This document shows, one piece after another, positions 1 to 8,229 of a DNA stretch of 27,862 bases. Position numbers and translations under genes: made by a program. Positions within the stretch are counted from its first letter, which is position 1, and every line of letters begins with the position of its first letter. The DNA is from Gammaproteobacteria bacterium (GTDB taxonomy: Bacteria; Pseudomonadota; Gammaproteobacteria; Arenicellales; JAOTYS01), in contig JAOTYS010000014.1 of the NCBI GenBank assembly GCA_029861795.1, positions 1 through 27,862 of the forward strand, read 5' to 3'. The notes beneath the pieces are model-generated. The model did no database searches and was not told where the DNA came from. It was given only the letters and a program-made list of their open reading frames with translations.

Positions 1-2
1 GT

Positions 3-1097
3 CTACTGTTCCCGATTGAAGAGACTTTGTTTCGCCTCCCCACTGAGCCGCAAGCGGCGTTCTTTCTGGCCCAGCCTTGCAATAAAGATCGAGTGCCATC
101 GGAGCACACACCAAGACGGATTCTTGGCCGTCAAATCGAGCGCCTCGAGCAACACGGGTTGAACGCGCGTTTTGCATCAGAGCTTGAGTTTTATCTGTTT
201 CAAACCTCTTATGCTGAAGCGCATGCTAAGCAATATAGAGAACTCCAACCCTTCTATCATTTTCAGGCAGACTACGACGTGCTTATCGGTGGGTTTGCTG
301 AAGGGTTCCTTAGCGAAGTGCGCACAGGCTTGACGGGCGCCGGAATCGATGTGGAGGGTAATCAAGGCGAGGGCGGTCCAGGTCAATATGAGATAAACAT
401 CCGTCCCGCGGCGCCACTAACAATGGCCGATCAGCACGCGATATTCAAACACCTGGTAAAAGCGTTAGCGCAGCAGCGAGGTTATGCAGCAAGTTTCATG
501 GCCAAGGTGCATTCTGATCTTGCAGGATCTAGCAGCCATGTTCATGTATCGCTTAGCGGAACAGGTGATGCAACCTCGGGCGACGCATTGAACGAAAACG
601 AGGCCGCGTTTATCGCAGGGCTAGTGGAATACACGCCGGAACTGATTTTGTTGCACGTTCCCTATGCGAACTCCTACCGAAGATTGCAACCCGAAACGTT
701 TGCGCCGTGCAACGTAAGTTGGGCCTGGGACAATCGCACCGCTATGGTGCGGTTGATCAAACGCGCCAAACAGCTGCGACTGGAGTTCCGGCTACCAGGT
801 GCTGATGTCAATCCATACCATTGTTTTGCTGCTATCTTGGTGGCGGGCATAGAAGGTATCGAACGCGGCCTTAAGCTTCCTGCGCCGATCGAGGGCAATG
901 CCTATGAAGCCGGTGCAAGGGACTTACCTCTCGACATATCCGAAGCGGTAACCGCCTTTAGTCACTCGGAGGTGGCGGCGAAGGCGTTGTCGCCCGTCGT
1001 GCACCGGCATCTACTTGACTTGGGAATACGTGAGCGCGATGCCGGGCGGCGTGCAGTAACCGACTGGGACCTAATGCGTGGTTTTGAGCGCGCATAA
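3..1097 (+). CDS. Glutamine synthetase family ligase, C-terminal part (5' end outside window)
   Basis: The reading frame is open to the left edge, so this gene starts outside the window. A TTG at 27 is only an internal codon. What is visible is most of the glutamine synthetase catalytic domain: a metal-site strand SELEFYLF (nt 177-200), NQGEGGPGQYEIN (about nt 360-398), the HVHVSLS strand (about nt 537-557) and RLEFRLPGADVNPY near nt 778-820, which matches the family's C-terminal RIE..P...NPY region. Enzymes of this fold activate glutamate with ATP and join it to ammonia or an amine. The divergence from housekeeping GlnA and the catabolic setting favour a gamma-glutamyl-amine ligase of the PuuA type, but the substrate is an inference. 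It is followed after 37 nt by a PLP decarboxylase that could supply the amine, so the two are probably co-transcribed. Family assignment is firm; specificity is not. Confidence 0.88.
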   Translation, partial: LLFPIEETLFRLPTEPQAAFFLAQPCNKDRVPSEHTPRRILGRQIERLEQHGLNARFASELEFYLFQTSYAEAHAKQYRELQPFYHFQADYDVLIGGFAEGFLSEVRTGLTGAGIDVEGNQGEGGPGQYEINIRPAAPLTMADQHAIFKHLVKALAQQRGYAASFMAKVHSDLAGSSSHVHVSLSGTGDATSGDALNENEAAFIAGLVEYTPELILLHVPYANSYRRLQPETFAPCNVSWAWDNRTAMVRLIKRAKQLRLEFRLPGADVNPYHCFAAILVAGIEGIERGLKLPAPIEGNAYEAGARDLPLDISEAVTAFSHSEVAAKALSPVVHRHLLDLGIRERDAGRRAVTDWDLMRGFERA

Positions 1098-1134
1098 GGA
1101 GCAGTCCGGGATCATAAACCAGAGGGTGTGAGTC

Positions 1135-2472
1135 ATGAGTATGCTACGTGCGGATAAACCCAACGAACCTGCGTTTCCGAGCAAAGGTGCCAGCGCAGAA
1201 GATGTGCTTCAGCGCATCGATGAGTTCAAACAAGAAACTCCTTCACGCACCTATGGAAAATTTAGTCTGCATGCGATGGAAGGCAGCGATGCGATCCAAG
1301 ATGTTGGGGAACAGGCTTATCGAAAGTTCATCAGATTTAATACTGTGTTCTCATTCATGTTGGAAGGCCTGGGACGCATTGAGGACGACCTTCACGATAT
1401 GTGTGTTGAGATGCTGAACGGTGGTGAGCAGGGTCGGGCAAATATCACCTCTGGTGGTAGTGAGAGCATCTACTGTGCACTCCACGCCATGCGGGAATGG
1501 GCCCGTGCGACGCGTCCGCACATCACTACGCCGGAGGTGGTGGTTCCTTACTCCGCCCATATCTCGTTTTCACGCGGCGCGCATTTCCTGGACATAAAGC
1601 TCATCCGCGTGCCGGTGGCCAAGGATTATCGAGCTGATGTTGGAGCAATGGAGCGTGCGATCGGACCTAATACAATTGGTCTCGCGGCATCGGCGCCGAG
1701 CTGGTCGTATGACTTATTCGATCCCATATCAGAGGTTGCGGCACTCGCCCAACAACACGATCTGTGGTGCCATGTCGACGCCTGTGTGGGTGGGTTCCTG
1801 GCACCGTTTGTGTGTAAAGCGGGATACCCGATTCCGGATTACGACTTCACCGTTCCCGGTGTGTTATCGATCTCTGCAGATCTGCATAAGTACGGCTATT
1901 CGCCAAAACCTTGTTCGGCGGTTATTTGGCGCTCGGAGGAACAGCAGAAATATCATTATTGTGCGGGAACCGATTGGCCCACCGGTCCTTATGTGACTCA
2001 ATCGCTGCTAGGCAGTGGCCCCGCGGGCGCAACCGTAGCTGCTTGGGCGGTGCTCAACCACCTCGGAGAGGAGGGTTACACCGCTATTGCACGCGGTATT
2101 ATGGAGACCAAACAGAAACTAATAGATGGCATCGCCGACATTGATGGCGTGTCAACCTGGACAAGCGATACCTCTATCTTGCTCATAGACTCCGATGAGT
2201 TTGAAATCGACAAACTTGTGGGCGGGATGCAGGCATTGGGTTGGGTGTTATTCGGCAATCACGAGCCGCCGTTAATCCACCTCACCGTAGAGACTGCATC
2301 GGATGAGGTTGTGCAACTTTTTCTCTCAGATCTGACTAAGGTCACCAACACCCTGCGCGCTGGACAGGACATTGAATCAGGGGCACTTGCTTACAGCAGC
2401 GATGGCGCCGAAGGTGGTGAGCGAGCGCCGCGCTGGGCTAAGCGGGCGTGGGCCTTGATAGAGTCTCGATAA
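1135..2472 (+). CDS. Group II PLP-dependent decarboxylase, sphingosine-1-phosphate-lyase-like
   Basis: The 445-residue protein has the hallmarks of fold-type I PLP enzymes of the group II decarboxylase family. These are a phosphate-binding SGGSES segment (106-111), HVDA with the cofactor-contacting Asp215, and the Schiff-base lysine in SADLHKYGYSPK (Lys252). The HVDACVGGF and DLHKYGYSPK segments are closest to sphingosine-1-phosphate lyase and its bacterial relatives rather than to glutamate or aromatic amino acid decarboxylases. Enzymes of this type either decarboxylate amino acids or cleave phosphorylated amino alcohols. The start is the ATG preceded by AGAGGG (1121-1126). It lies 37 nt after the glutamine-synthetase-like ligase, which suggests that the amine made here is glutamylated by the neighbour. 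It runs convergently into the SDR gene with a 34-nt gap. The true substrate is unknown. Confidence 0.85.
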   Translation: MSMLRADKPNEPAFPSKGASAEDVLQRIDEFKQETPSRTYGKFSLHAMEGSDAIQDVGEQAYRKFIRFNTVFSFMLEGLGRIEDDLHDMCVEMLNGGEQGRANITSGGSESIYCALHAMREWARATRPHITTPEVVVPYSAHISFSRGAHFLDIKLIRVPVAKDYRADVGAMERAIGPNTIGLAASAPSWSYDLFDPISEVAALAQQHDLWCHVDACVGGFLAPFVCKAGYPIPDYDFTVPGVLSISADLHKYGYSPKPCSAVIWRSEEQQKYHYCAGTDWPTGPYVTQSLLGSGPAGATVAAWAVLNHLGEEGYTAIARGIMETKQKLIDGIADIDGVSTWTSDTSILLIDSDEFEIDKLVGGMQALGWVLFGNHEPPLIHLTVETASDEVVQLFLSDLTKVTNTLRAGQDIESGALAYSSDGAEGGERAPRWAKRAWALIESR

Positions 2473-2506
2473 CGGCTCGAGCGTGGAAGGGCTGTCGACG
2501 TCCCAA

Positions 2507-3241
2507 CTAAACTGTTGGCTCTAACACGCAGTTAATTGGTATCTCCACCACCGAGGCGGTGTTAGGCAATGCCAGCACCGTGGACACAAGCTGTGCGATC
2601 GACTCCGGTTGAATCATTTCATCGACCCGCATTGGAGCCCCACCACTGAGTGCCATGTCGGTGGCGACCCACCCGGGCATGATCCCGGTGGCGCGCACAC
2701 CGTGCTCCCAACCCGCGTATCGTATAGCGTGGGTTAATGCATGGGCGGCGTACTTGGTCATGGCATACCCGGCAACGTCAGTGGTGTGAACGCGACGCGA
2801 TGACAATGACAACAGGTTCACCACCCTGCCGGCGCCGCTGCGCTTCAACCAAGGTAGTGCGGCTCGGATTAGTCGCAGCGGCGCTTTAACGTTCACCTCC
2901 CACATTTCATCGAGAAGCCGTTCGTCCTCGTTCTCTACCGAGAACTCGTGTAACACACCCGCGTTGTTGATCAAGCCATCGATACGACCAAAGCGCGAGG
3001 CTGTGTCTTCAACCCAACGACTGCTAGCGGCGGCATCACTCGCCTCCCATTGATGTGTGCTGATCCGTTCGGGCTGCATCGTTGCAGTGACATTACTGAG
3101 GGCTTCGGGTCTGCGCACACCGAGGCTCAAACAGTACCCGTCTTGATACAGTCGTTCGGTGATCGCCTTACCGATTCCGCGATTGGCGCCTGACACCATA
3201 ATCACCCGGTCTTCGCTTGGCAGCGACTGATCGTTAGTCAT
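2507..3241 (-). CDS. Short-chain dehydrogenase/reductase (SDR)
   Basis: The 244-residue protein is a classical SDR. It has a dinucleotide-binding SGANRGIG (17-24), NNAG (92-95), an active-site Asn at about 117, a serine at 145 or 147, and the catalytic YAMTK (Tyr159, Lys163). Classical SDRs oxidise or reduce alcohols and carbonyls with NAD(P). It is the last gene of a leftward group after the cyclase-type and Rid genes, with 33 nt to the Rid gene, and its own ribosome-binding site is weak, suggesting translation from the shared transcript. In this setting it could reduce or oxidise an aldehyde or ketone produced by a transaminase, but nothing in the sequence fixes the substrate. The C-terminus overlaps no neighbour. 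Confidence 0.88.
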   Translation of the reverse strand: MTNDQSLPSEDRVIMVSGANRGIGKAITERLYQDGYCLSLGVRRPEALSNVTATMQPERISTHQWEASDAAASSRWVEDTASRFGRIDGLINNAGVLHEFSVENEDERLLDEMWEVNVKAPLRLIRAALPWLKRSGAGRVVNLLSLSSRRVHTTDVAGYAMTKYAAHALTHAIRYAGWEHGVRATGIMPGWVATDMALSGGAPMRVDEMIQPESIAQLVSTVLALPNTASVVEIPINCVLEPTV

Positions 3242-3274
3242 AGCATTGTTACAACATCTGCGTCACAAATATAA

Positions 3275-3670
3275 CTAGCTCGCTGCCGCCACAGCTTCGA
3301 TCTCCACCAGCCATCGCGGATCGGCCAGACTGGAGACCACCGCCAAGGTGCTGGCGGGCAGGTGTCCTGCCTCTTCAAATATCCTCGAACGAATCTTGTG
3401 AATGATGGGTCGATATTCGAGCTTGGTGGTAAACACGGTAACCTTGCCGACTTTGTCCATTCCCGACCCAGCGGCCTCCAGCACCGCAGCGAGATTTTTG
3501 AACACCTGCTCCGTTTGCGCGGCGACATCCCCTTCACCCACCAGATTGCCGTTGACATCGTTGGCCACTTCACCGGCGACAAAGATCAGGTCGCCCATCT
3601 TTACTGCATGGGAATAGGCAAACTGTGTAGTGTCATGTACGGTCGTGGGTTGTATTACTTCAATAGGCAT
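3275..3670 (-). CDS. RidA/YjgF/YER057c family protein lacking the conserved arginine
   Basis: The 131-residue protein has typical Rid family length and pattern: FVAGEVANDVNGNLVGEGD (30-48), the AQTEQVFKNLAAVLEAAG helix (51-68) and the C-terminal LVEIEAVA (121-128). RidA deaminases that hydrolyse 2-aminoacrylate and related imines carry an arginine in a PAR(S/T) motif. Here the equivalent stretch is PAST (105-108), with Ser107 in place of Arg, so classical imine deaminase activity is doubtful. That places it with the Rid subfamilies lacking this residue, whose members often sit in catabolic operons and have unclear functions. GGAGGA precedes the ATG. It lies 19 nt downstream of the cyclase-type gene and upstream of the SDR. 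Family assignment is sure, function is not. Confidence 0.9.
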   Translation of the reverse strand: MPIEVIQPTTVHDTTQFAYSHAVKMGDLIFVAGEVANDVNGNLVGEGDVAAQTEQVFKNLAAVLEAAGSGMDKVGKVTVFTTKLEYRPIIHKIRSRIFEEAGHLPASTLAVVSSLADPRWLVEIEAVAAAS

Positions 3671-3689
3671 GGATTCCTCCGCAATACCG

Positions 3690-4379
3690 TTATGTCACAA
3701 GGGCAACGGGCCGCACCGGTGACGCGGTGCCGTCTCGCATCTTGAGGGGTAGACAAACAAACAGGAATTCCTTGTCTTTCAGTTTGTCGAGATTGCACAA
3801 CTGCTGAACCATGCAGATGCCGTTGCGTAACCAAATTTCGTGAGTGGGCCACCACCACTCGCTTGGGTCATCCATGCCGATAAGGTCGGTGCAGAATATA
3901 GTGATCTTCTTATCGACCAACCACTGCGCTACGTCCGTCGGTACATAGGGACGATTCATGGTGAATCCTGGTTTTCCCCAATCATCGTCCACACCGGTCC
4001 AACACATAGTCGCTTTGCCAGGACCAATCTTTTGACCTGACTTTGCTTCGGCTTCCTCAAAATCGGAGATGGTAATGGCTTCGCCGTTCTTCTTGTGGGA
4101 GAAGTCCAAAAGATGACCCGGCAAAATCAGTTGCTCCAGTGGGACTTCATTGACCGGCGTGCCCCCTTCAACAAAATGTTTCGGCACGTCAAGGTGTGTA
4201 CCACAGTGTTCTGGCATCATGATCATCCGCCCTTCCATGGCAAGCTTACCCTGAGTGATCTTGCGTAGATGTTCTGGTGTCTCAAGTGGCCAGAATGCCA
4301 CTAACGTACCACCGATATTGAGCATTCCATTAAAGTATTCGTGCCCGAGATCGATGATTTCTTTGAATTGGACTGCCAT
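3690..4379 (-). CDS. Cyclase family metal-dependent hydrolase (kynurenine formamidase / isatin hydrolase type)
   Basis: The 229-residue protein carries the family signature HCGTHLDVPKHF (58-69). This supplies metal ligands and the catalytic base in kynurenine formamidase and isatin hydrolase, and a further His180-Glu181 pair lies near the end. Length is normal for the family. Characterised members hydrolyse N-formyl or cyclic amide bonds using Mn or Zn. The start has an excellent AGGAGGA ribosome-binding site at about 4383-4389. It is first in the leftward operon with the Rid and SDR genes and faces the XRE-cupin regulator across a 347-nt divergent control region, so it is a likely target of that regulator. 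No tryptophan-pathway partner is present, so a role in opening a heterocyclic amide fits the neighbourhood better than kynurenine formation. Confidence 0.87.
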   Translation of the reverse strand: MAVQFKEIIDLGHEYFNGMLNIGGTLVAFWPLETPEHLRKITQGKLAMEGRMIMMPEHCGTHLDVPKHFVEGGTPVNEVPLEQLILPGHLLDFSHKKNGEAITISDFEEAEAKSGQKIGPGKATMCWTGVDDDWGKPGFTMNRPYVPTDVAQWLVDKKITIFCTDLIGMDDPSEWWWPTHEIWLRNGICMVQQLCNLDKLKDKEFLFVCLPLKMRDGTASPVRPVALVT

Positions 4380-4413
4380 GGTGTCCTCCTATTAGTGGTT
4401 CCAGCAGTTGTCG

Positions 4414-4427
4414 GTTGAACGTTCAAC
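4414..4427. promoter_or_regulatory. Candidate operator, perfect 14-bp palindrome
   Basis: GTTGAAC followed directly by GTTCAAC forms an uninterrupted perfect palindrome 34 nt upstream of the cyclase-type gene's start. The half-site GTTGAAC recurs at 4599-4605, nearer the regulator gene. Position and symmetry suit a dimeric HTH regulator, most simply the XRE-cupin protein encoded next door. Binding is an inference. Confidence 0.5.
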
Positions 4428-4650
4428 GAATACTGCAATGACTCGGTGAACTGGAAAGGTGTTAGCTAACTCACGACACCATCGATGCGTCGCGAATTAA
4501 CCTTTGCCTTGGTCTCAGCATTGTCGCGCGTGCGTGATGATGGGGGCTGAGATCGAACAATTCTACCGTGTGTCAAATAATAGCACTATAGGAAAATTGT
4601 TGAACCATCACGCATCTTGGGTCACCATTTAGAGGCCCGCGGATGCCACA

Positions 4651-4679
4651 TCGAGAAAGGTAGACTGGTCGTTTATAAG
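4651..4679 (+). promoter_or_regulatory. Probable sigma70 promoter of the XRE-cupin regulator
   Basis: TCGAGA (4651-4656), a 17-nt spacer and TATAAG (4674-4679) match the -35 and -10 consensus at 4 and 5 of 6 positions. Transcription would begin near 4686 and leave a leader of about 40 nt before the ATG at 4727. This also argues against the upstream GTG at 4679 as the translation start. Confidence 0.4.
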
Positions 4680-4726
4680 TGCCGGCCAACCTTGCCGCGT
4701 CACTCGTTTACAGGGAGAGACAAAAC

Positions 4727-5383
4727 ATGCCTAAGTCAAAGGTCGACGTAGCCGCTCTGAAGAAAGACACACGCAAGCGTCGTAGTAAAACGCGCGTCAC
4801 AGAGAATTCACAGGTCGATATGTCCCCGCGCATCGGGTTTCAACTAAAGCGTGAACGCTGCGTTAGGGGCTTACGGCTCAAGGATGTGGCTGAGGCAACT
4901 GGTCTGTCACAAAGCTTTATATCGAAGATCGAGAACAACAAAGTCAGTCCCTCGCTATCGACGCTTCATCGTATCGCTAAGGCACTAGGCACTGGCATCT
5001 CAGCAGTATTTGCTATGGATGAAACCTTAGATCGAGTAGTCCATCATCCTAAAGACCGTCCCGTTGCCGGCAAGGTGCAATCGATGGTCGAATGGGATGG
5101 TATCCAGGCCGAGATCATGGTTCCTTACGTGGCGGGGCGAATGCTCGAAGGGTTCGTGTTCATTATGCAACCCGGCGGCCACAGTGGCGGTGTTCTGCGT
5201 CACGAAGGCGAAGAGTGTGGTTATGTTTTGGAGGGCGAACTTGAGCTGGTCGTTGGTGGTGAGACAAACGTACTTAAACCCGGGGATTCTTTCTTCTTCC
5301 ATTCTGATCTTCCTCACTCCTACCGCAACCCGGGTAAGGTTGCGGCACGCGTCATCTGGATCAATACTCCTCCTACTTATTGA
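4727..5383 (+). CDS. XRE-family transcriptional regulator with C-terminal cupin domain
   Basis: The 218-residue protein has a basic N-terminal tail, an HTH_3/XRE DNA-binding domain (about 35-92, with the recognition region TGLSQSFISKIENNKVSPS) and a cupin_2 domain (about 145-213, with RHEGEECGYVLEGELEL and GDSFFFHSDLPHSYRN). This is the PuuR-like architecture, in which the cupin is thought to sense a small metabolite and relieve repression. I chose the ATG at 4727 because GGGAGAG (about 4713-4719) precedes it. The in-frame GTG at 4679 lacks a ribosome-binding site and overlaps the predicted -10 element. It is divergent from the cyclase-type operon and 202 nt upstream of the aminotransferase operon, so it probably controls both and itself. 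The effector is unknown. Confidence 0.9.
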   Translation: MPKSKVDVAALKKDTRKRRSKTRVTENSQVDMSPRIGFQLKRERCVRGLRLKDVAEATGLSQSFISKIENNKVSPSLSTLHRIAKALGTGISAVFAMDETLDRVVHHPKDRPVAGKVQSMVEWDGIQAEIMVPYVAGRMLEGFVFIMQPGGHSGGVLRHEGEECGYVLEGELELVVGGETNVLKPGDSFFFHSDLPHSYRNPGKVAARVIWINTPPTY

Positions 5384-5442
5384 ACAGGTTACGGTTGAAG
5401 TCGTGCCAAGACTGCCCCTGATTTCTTTGGGTGAGCAACTAT

Positions 5443-5471
5443 TTGACACCTGTGCAACAGTTTGCCAAACT
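5443..5471 (+). promoter_or_regulatory. Possible promoter for the aminotransferase-HyuAB operon
   Basis: A perfect -35 hexamer TTGACA (5443-5448) is followed after 17 nt by a poor -10, CAAACT (5466-5471, 3 of 6). It lies in the 202-nt gap between regulator and aminotransferase genes, about 110 nt before the start. The weak -10 would suit an activated or induced promoter, but chance is possible. Confidence 0.3.
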
Positions 5472-5585
5472 CGCAAGCGCTATCCCGCCGAGCCAAACAT
5501 AGGCGCCTCAAGGGTTTTCGAGGAGTGATGTAAAAGCGAAAACCGTGAAGGGGCGTTCGCAACAACACTATGTGGAGGAGATCCG

Positions 5586-6929
5586 ATGACTATCAGCGCA
5601 AACACGGTCGAAGCTGACGTCAACGGCAATGTACGCCTCCACGAACAGGCCAAGGCATACACGCCAGGGGGCCTTCACACAGCCATTCGCATCATCGACC
5701 CCCCGCTTTGCGTAAGGCGATCGCAAGGCGCGTACATGTGGGATGAAGATGACAAGCGCTACATCGACTATCACGCTGCGTTCGCACCCATCATTTTGGG
5801 GCATTGTTATCCCACAGTTGTCAATCGTGTGATCGACGCGATCCGACAAACGGACTTGTATGGGATTTCTACTACTCACCTCGAGTTTGAGCTTTCCGAG
5901 AAGATCGTACGCTACGTTCCTTCGGTGGAGCAGGTGTTGCTTTGTTGCACTGGTTCGGAAGCGACTTTCCACGCAGTGCGATTAGCACGGGCGTATACGG
6001 GGCGCCGCAAGATCATCAAGTTTCAAGGCTGTTACCACGGCTGGCACGATTACCTACTGCGCAACGTGATCAGCGAACGTCAAGTCGTCAATAAATGGGA
6101 TCCGGGGTCGGCCGGTATGTTACAGGAGGCGCTGGAGAACACACTGGTGTGCCGCTTCAACAACTTAACAGACGTCGAAGACGCGGTAGCCAAAAATCCA
6201 AGTGAGATCGCTACCATTGTGCTGGAACCGATACCGCACAACGTCGGTTGCATTTTGCCCAAACAGGAATTCCTCGAAGGGTTGCGTGCCATCTGTGACC
6301 GCGAAGGTATCGTTTTGATGTTCGACGAGGTGATCACCGGATTTCGCCATCATATCGGCGGATACCAAGCGATCTGTAATGTGACTCCCGACATCACCAC
6401 CATGGGAAAGGCCATCGCCAACGGTTTTCCCATTGCGGCTATTGGCGGTAAGCGCGAGTTGATGCAGAAATTCAACACCCGCGTGGGTGGTGACGTTTTC
6501 TTCTCCGGTACTTTCAATGGTCATGCGAGCTGTTTGGCGGCGGCGCTGGCGACCATCGACACCCTTGAAGGAGGCAAGGTGCATGAGCACATCTTCGCCT
6601 TAGGCGATCGCATGCGAGCTGGGCTCAATGAGATCATCGGTCGGCTTGGGGTACCCGCAATGGTCGCGGGATTTGGTTCTGTGTTTACCGTTTACTTTAT
6701 GGAGCAGCGGCCGATCGAGGACTTTGATGCACTGCTTGATAACGACGCAGCGCTGTATGTCCGTTACCGGCAAGAGCTGATGCGGCGTGGTGTGTTCGAA
6801 ATCCCCATGAACCTCAAACGCAACCACATCAGCTACAGTCACACTGAACAAGATGTGGACTGGACGCTCAGCGTAGCGGACGAAGCAATGCGAGCAACGT
6901 TCGACGCCAGAGCCGCTGGATTGGTCTAA
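5586..6929 (+). CDS. Class III PLP aminotransferase, glutamate-1-semialdehyde aminomutase-like
   Basis: The 447-residue protein is a fold-type I class III aminotransferase. It has the phosphate-binding CTGSEAT (121-127), the YHGWHDY loop (150-156), the cofactor Asp in MFDEVITGFR (Asp247) and the Schiff-base lysine in TTMGKAIANGFP (Lys275). The order and spacing resemble HemL (GSAM) and its many catabolic relatives that transaminate amino acids or amines. A tetrapyrrole role is unlikely in this operon. The start is set by TGGAGGAG 5 nt upstream of the ATG. It heads the run DUF1116-HyuA-HyuB-CE4, with 36 nt to the next gene. Together with the second transaminase at 18786 it suggests that the pathway removes an amino group. 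The actual amino donor is not predictable. Confidence 0.9.
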   Translation: MTISANTVEADVNGNVRLHEQAKAYTPGGLHTAIRIIDPPLCVRRSQGAYMWDEDDKRYIDYHAAFAPIILGHCYPTVVNRVIDAIRQTDLYGISTTHLEFELSEKIVRYVPSVEQVLLCCTGSEATFHAVRLARAYTGRRKIIKFQGCYHGWHDYLLRNVISERQVVNKWDPGSAGMLQEALENTLVCRFNNLTDVEDAVAKNPSEIATIVLEPIPHNVGCILPKQEFLEGLRAICDREGIVLMFDEVITGFRHHIGGYQAICNVTPDITTMGKAIANGFPIAAIGGKRELMQKFNTRVGGDVFFSGTFNGHASCLAAALATIDTLEGGKVHEHIFALGDRMRAGLNEIIGRLGVPAMVAGFGSVFTVYFMEQRPIEDFDALLDNDAALYVRYRQELMRRGVFEIPMNLKRNHISYSHTEQDVDWTLSVADEAMRATFDARAAGLV

Positions 6930-6965
6930 GACTGTTACAACCATAAAACTTGCAGAAGACTTTGT

Positions 6966-8213
6966 GTGAGCGCAGCCGACGTTGCCAACTCAGCCGCCCT
7001 TGAGCGCATCGCAAAATCAGAGCCAATTCTTGTAGACCTACTGCCCGCTGGTGATGTGATAGCGCAGTTAGGTGATACCGAAATGCTTCACGCCGGCCCG
7101 CCGCTGGGTGGATGGGCGGAGGCCTGTGGTCCATTGCGCGGTGCTATCATTGGTACACTGTTGCACTACGGGTGGGCCGAGAGTGTCACCGAGGCTGAGC
7201 CCATTGCTAGCTCTGATAAGTACCGACTGCGTGCCGCGGCCGATTACCACGCGCTCGCCACCTATGCGGGTGTTATCACCCGTCAAACCATGGTGTTTGT
7301 CGTGGAGAATCGTAGTGCAGGTGTGCGTGCTTTTGCAGCCATCAACGAAGGACGAGGCAAGGCGTTACGATACGGCTGCAACGATGCCGCGACGCTTTCC
7401 CGGCTCGCGTGGCTGGAAGGAGAGTTCGCAGAGATCCTTGGAAAGGCGATCCGCGATGCCGGTGGCATCAACATATTTGATCTATTAGCTCAGGCACTGC
7501 ACATGGGGGACGACGGACATAGTCGGCATAAAGCGGCTTCGGCACTGTTTGCCAACGCTGTGGCGCCGTGTGTTGCAGAGAGTGGTTTCGGCAGCCAAGC
7601 GAATGGGCGCGTGTTGAAGTTTCTCACCGAGACCGACATCTTTTTTCTACCGCTCACTATGGCTGCCGCAAAGTCGACCATGATCTCCGCCGAAGGTATC
7701 CCCGAGTGCACTATCATTACGGCCATGGCAGCCAACGGTGTACGCTGGGGCATCCAAGTAAGCGGGCGACAGGGTGAGTGGTTTACTGCACCGGTGCCAC
7801 CCATTGAGGGTCAGTACTTCCAAGGTTTCAGTTCTGTGGACGCAAGCCCGGTTATCGGTGACAGCGAGATTGCTGAGACTTCCGGACTTGGCGCGTTTGC
7901 CATGGCGGCGGCGCCAGCGCTAGCACGTTACGTCGGAGGGAGTCCGGAGCTCGCGCGGAAGATGTCGATGCAGATGTACGACATCACTTTGGCGGAACAC
8001 CCATCTTTTACCATTCCTTATCTCGATTATCGCGGCACGCCGATGGGTATCGATTTACGGCGTGTGGTAGAAACCGGTGTGACACCCGTGTTCAATACGG
8101 GGATCGCCCACAACACCGCCGGCGTTGGACAAATTGGTGCAGGATACGGGCGGGTGCCGCTTTCGTGTTGCACTGCCGCGCTCGAAGCTGTGCAGTCAGC
8201 ATCGTCTTGTTGA
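6966..8213 (+). CDS. DUF1116 (AllG/YlbE-like) protein
   Basis: The 415-residue protein resembles the DUF1116 family, whose E. coli members include YlbE (AllG), one subunit of the oxamate carbamoyltransferase acting at the end of anaerobic allantoin use, and YahG. Segments I rely on are MLHAGPPLGGWAEACGPLRG near the N-terminus, the middle AAGINGE-like stretch, here AAAKSTMISAEGIPECTIIT, and the C-terminal THNTAGVGQIGAG-like stretch, here AHNTAGVGQIGAGYGRVPL. The start is a GTG with only a weak AGAAG-type ribosome-binding site, so it may be coupled to the gene before it. In E. coli the partner subunits FdrA (AllF) and AllH are encoded alongside, but neither is seen here and HyuA follows after 16 nt. 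It may act alone or with HyuAB. Carbamoyl transfer is a family-based inference. Confidence 0.72.
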   Translation: MSAADVANSAALERIAKSEPILVDLLPAGDVIAQLGDTEMLHAGPPLGGWAEACGPLRGAIIGTLLHYGWAESVTEAEPIASSDKYRLRAAADYHALATYAGVITRQTMVFVVENRSAGVRAFAAINEGRGKALRYGCNDAATLSRLAWLEGEFAEILGKAIRDAGGINIFDLLAQALHMGDDGHSRHKAASALFANAVAPCVAESGFGSQANGRVLKFLTETDIFFLPLTMAAAKSTMISAEGIPECTIITAMAANGVRWGIQVSGRQGEWFTAPVPPIEGQYFQGFSSVDASPVIGDSEIAETSGLGAFAMAAAPALARYVGGSPELARKMSMQMYDITLAEHPSFTIPYLDYRGTPMGIDLRRVVETGVTPVFNTGIAHNTAGVGQIGAGYGRVPLSCCTAALEAVQSASSC

Positions 8214-8229
8214 GCCTGGGATCGTAATC

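Larger units (their letters stand above)
4380..4726. other. Divergent intergenic control region
   Basis: This gene-free stretch separates the leftward cyclase-type operon from the rightward regulator gene. I see no convincing small gene. It contains the perfect palindrome at 4414-4427, a second 10-bp palindrome GTTAGCTAAC (4461-4470), and a spaced inverted repeat AACAATT (4556-4562) / AATTGTT (4595-4601) that adjoins another copy of the half-site GTTGAAC (4599-4605). A likely promoter for the regulator lies at 4651-4679. The density of dyads suggests that it holds operators for both directions. Confidence 0.6.

Noticed and set aside
5027..5476. 149-codon open frame on the - strand opposite the regulator
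   Set aside because: It is antisense to a well-supported XRE-cupin gene, has no recognisable motif and reads like a shadow.
5586..6929. hemL (tetrapyrrole glutamate-1-semialdehyde aminomutase)
   Set aside because: Similarity is to the wider class III family. Operon context is catabolic, with no other haem biosynthesis gene nearby.
7072..7488. 138-codon open frame on the + strand
   Set aside because: It is out of frame inside the DUF1116 gene, with no family resemblance; a shadow frame.
8125..8229. Earlier in-frame start for HyuA
   Set aside because: It overlaps the DUF1116 gene, and the added residues do not resemble the HyuA family, whose N-terminal motif begins at the ATG at 8230.
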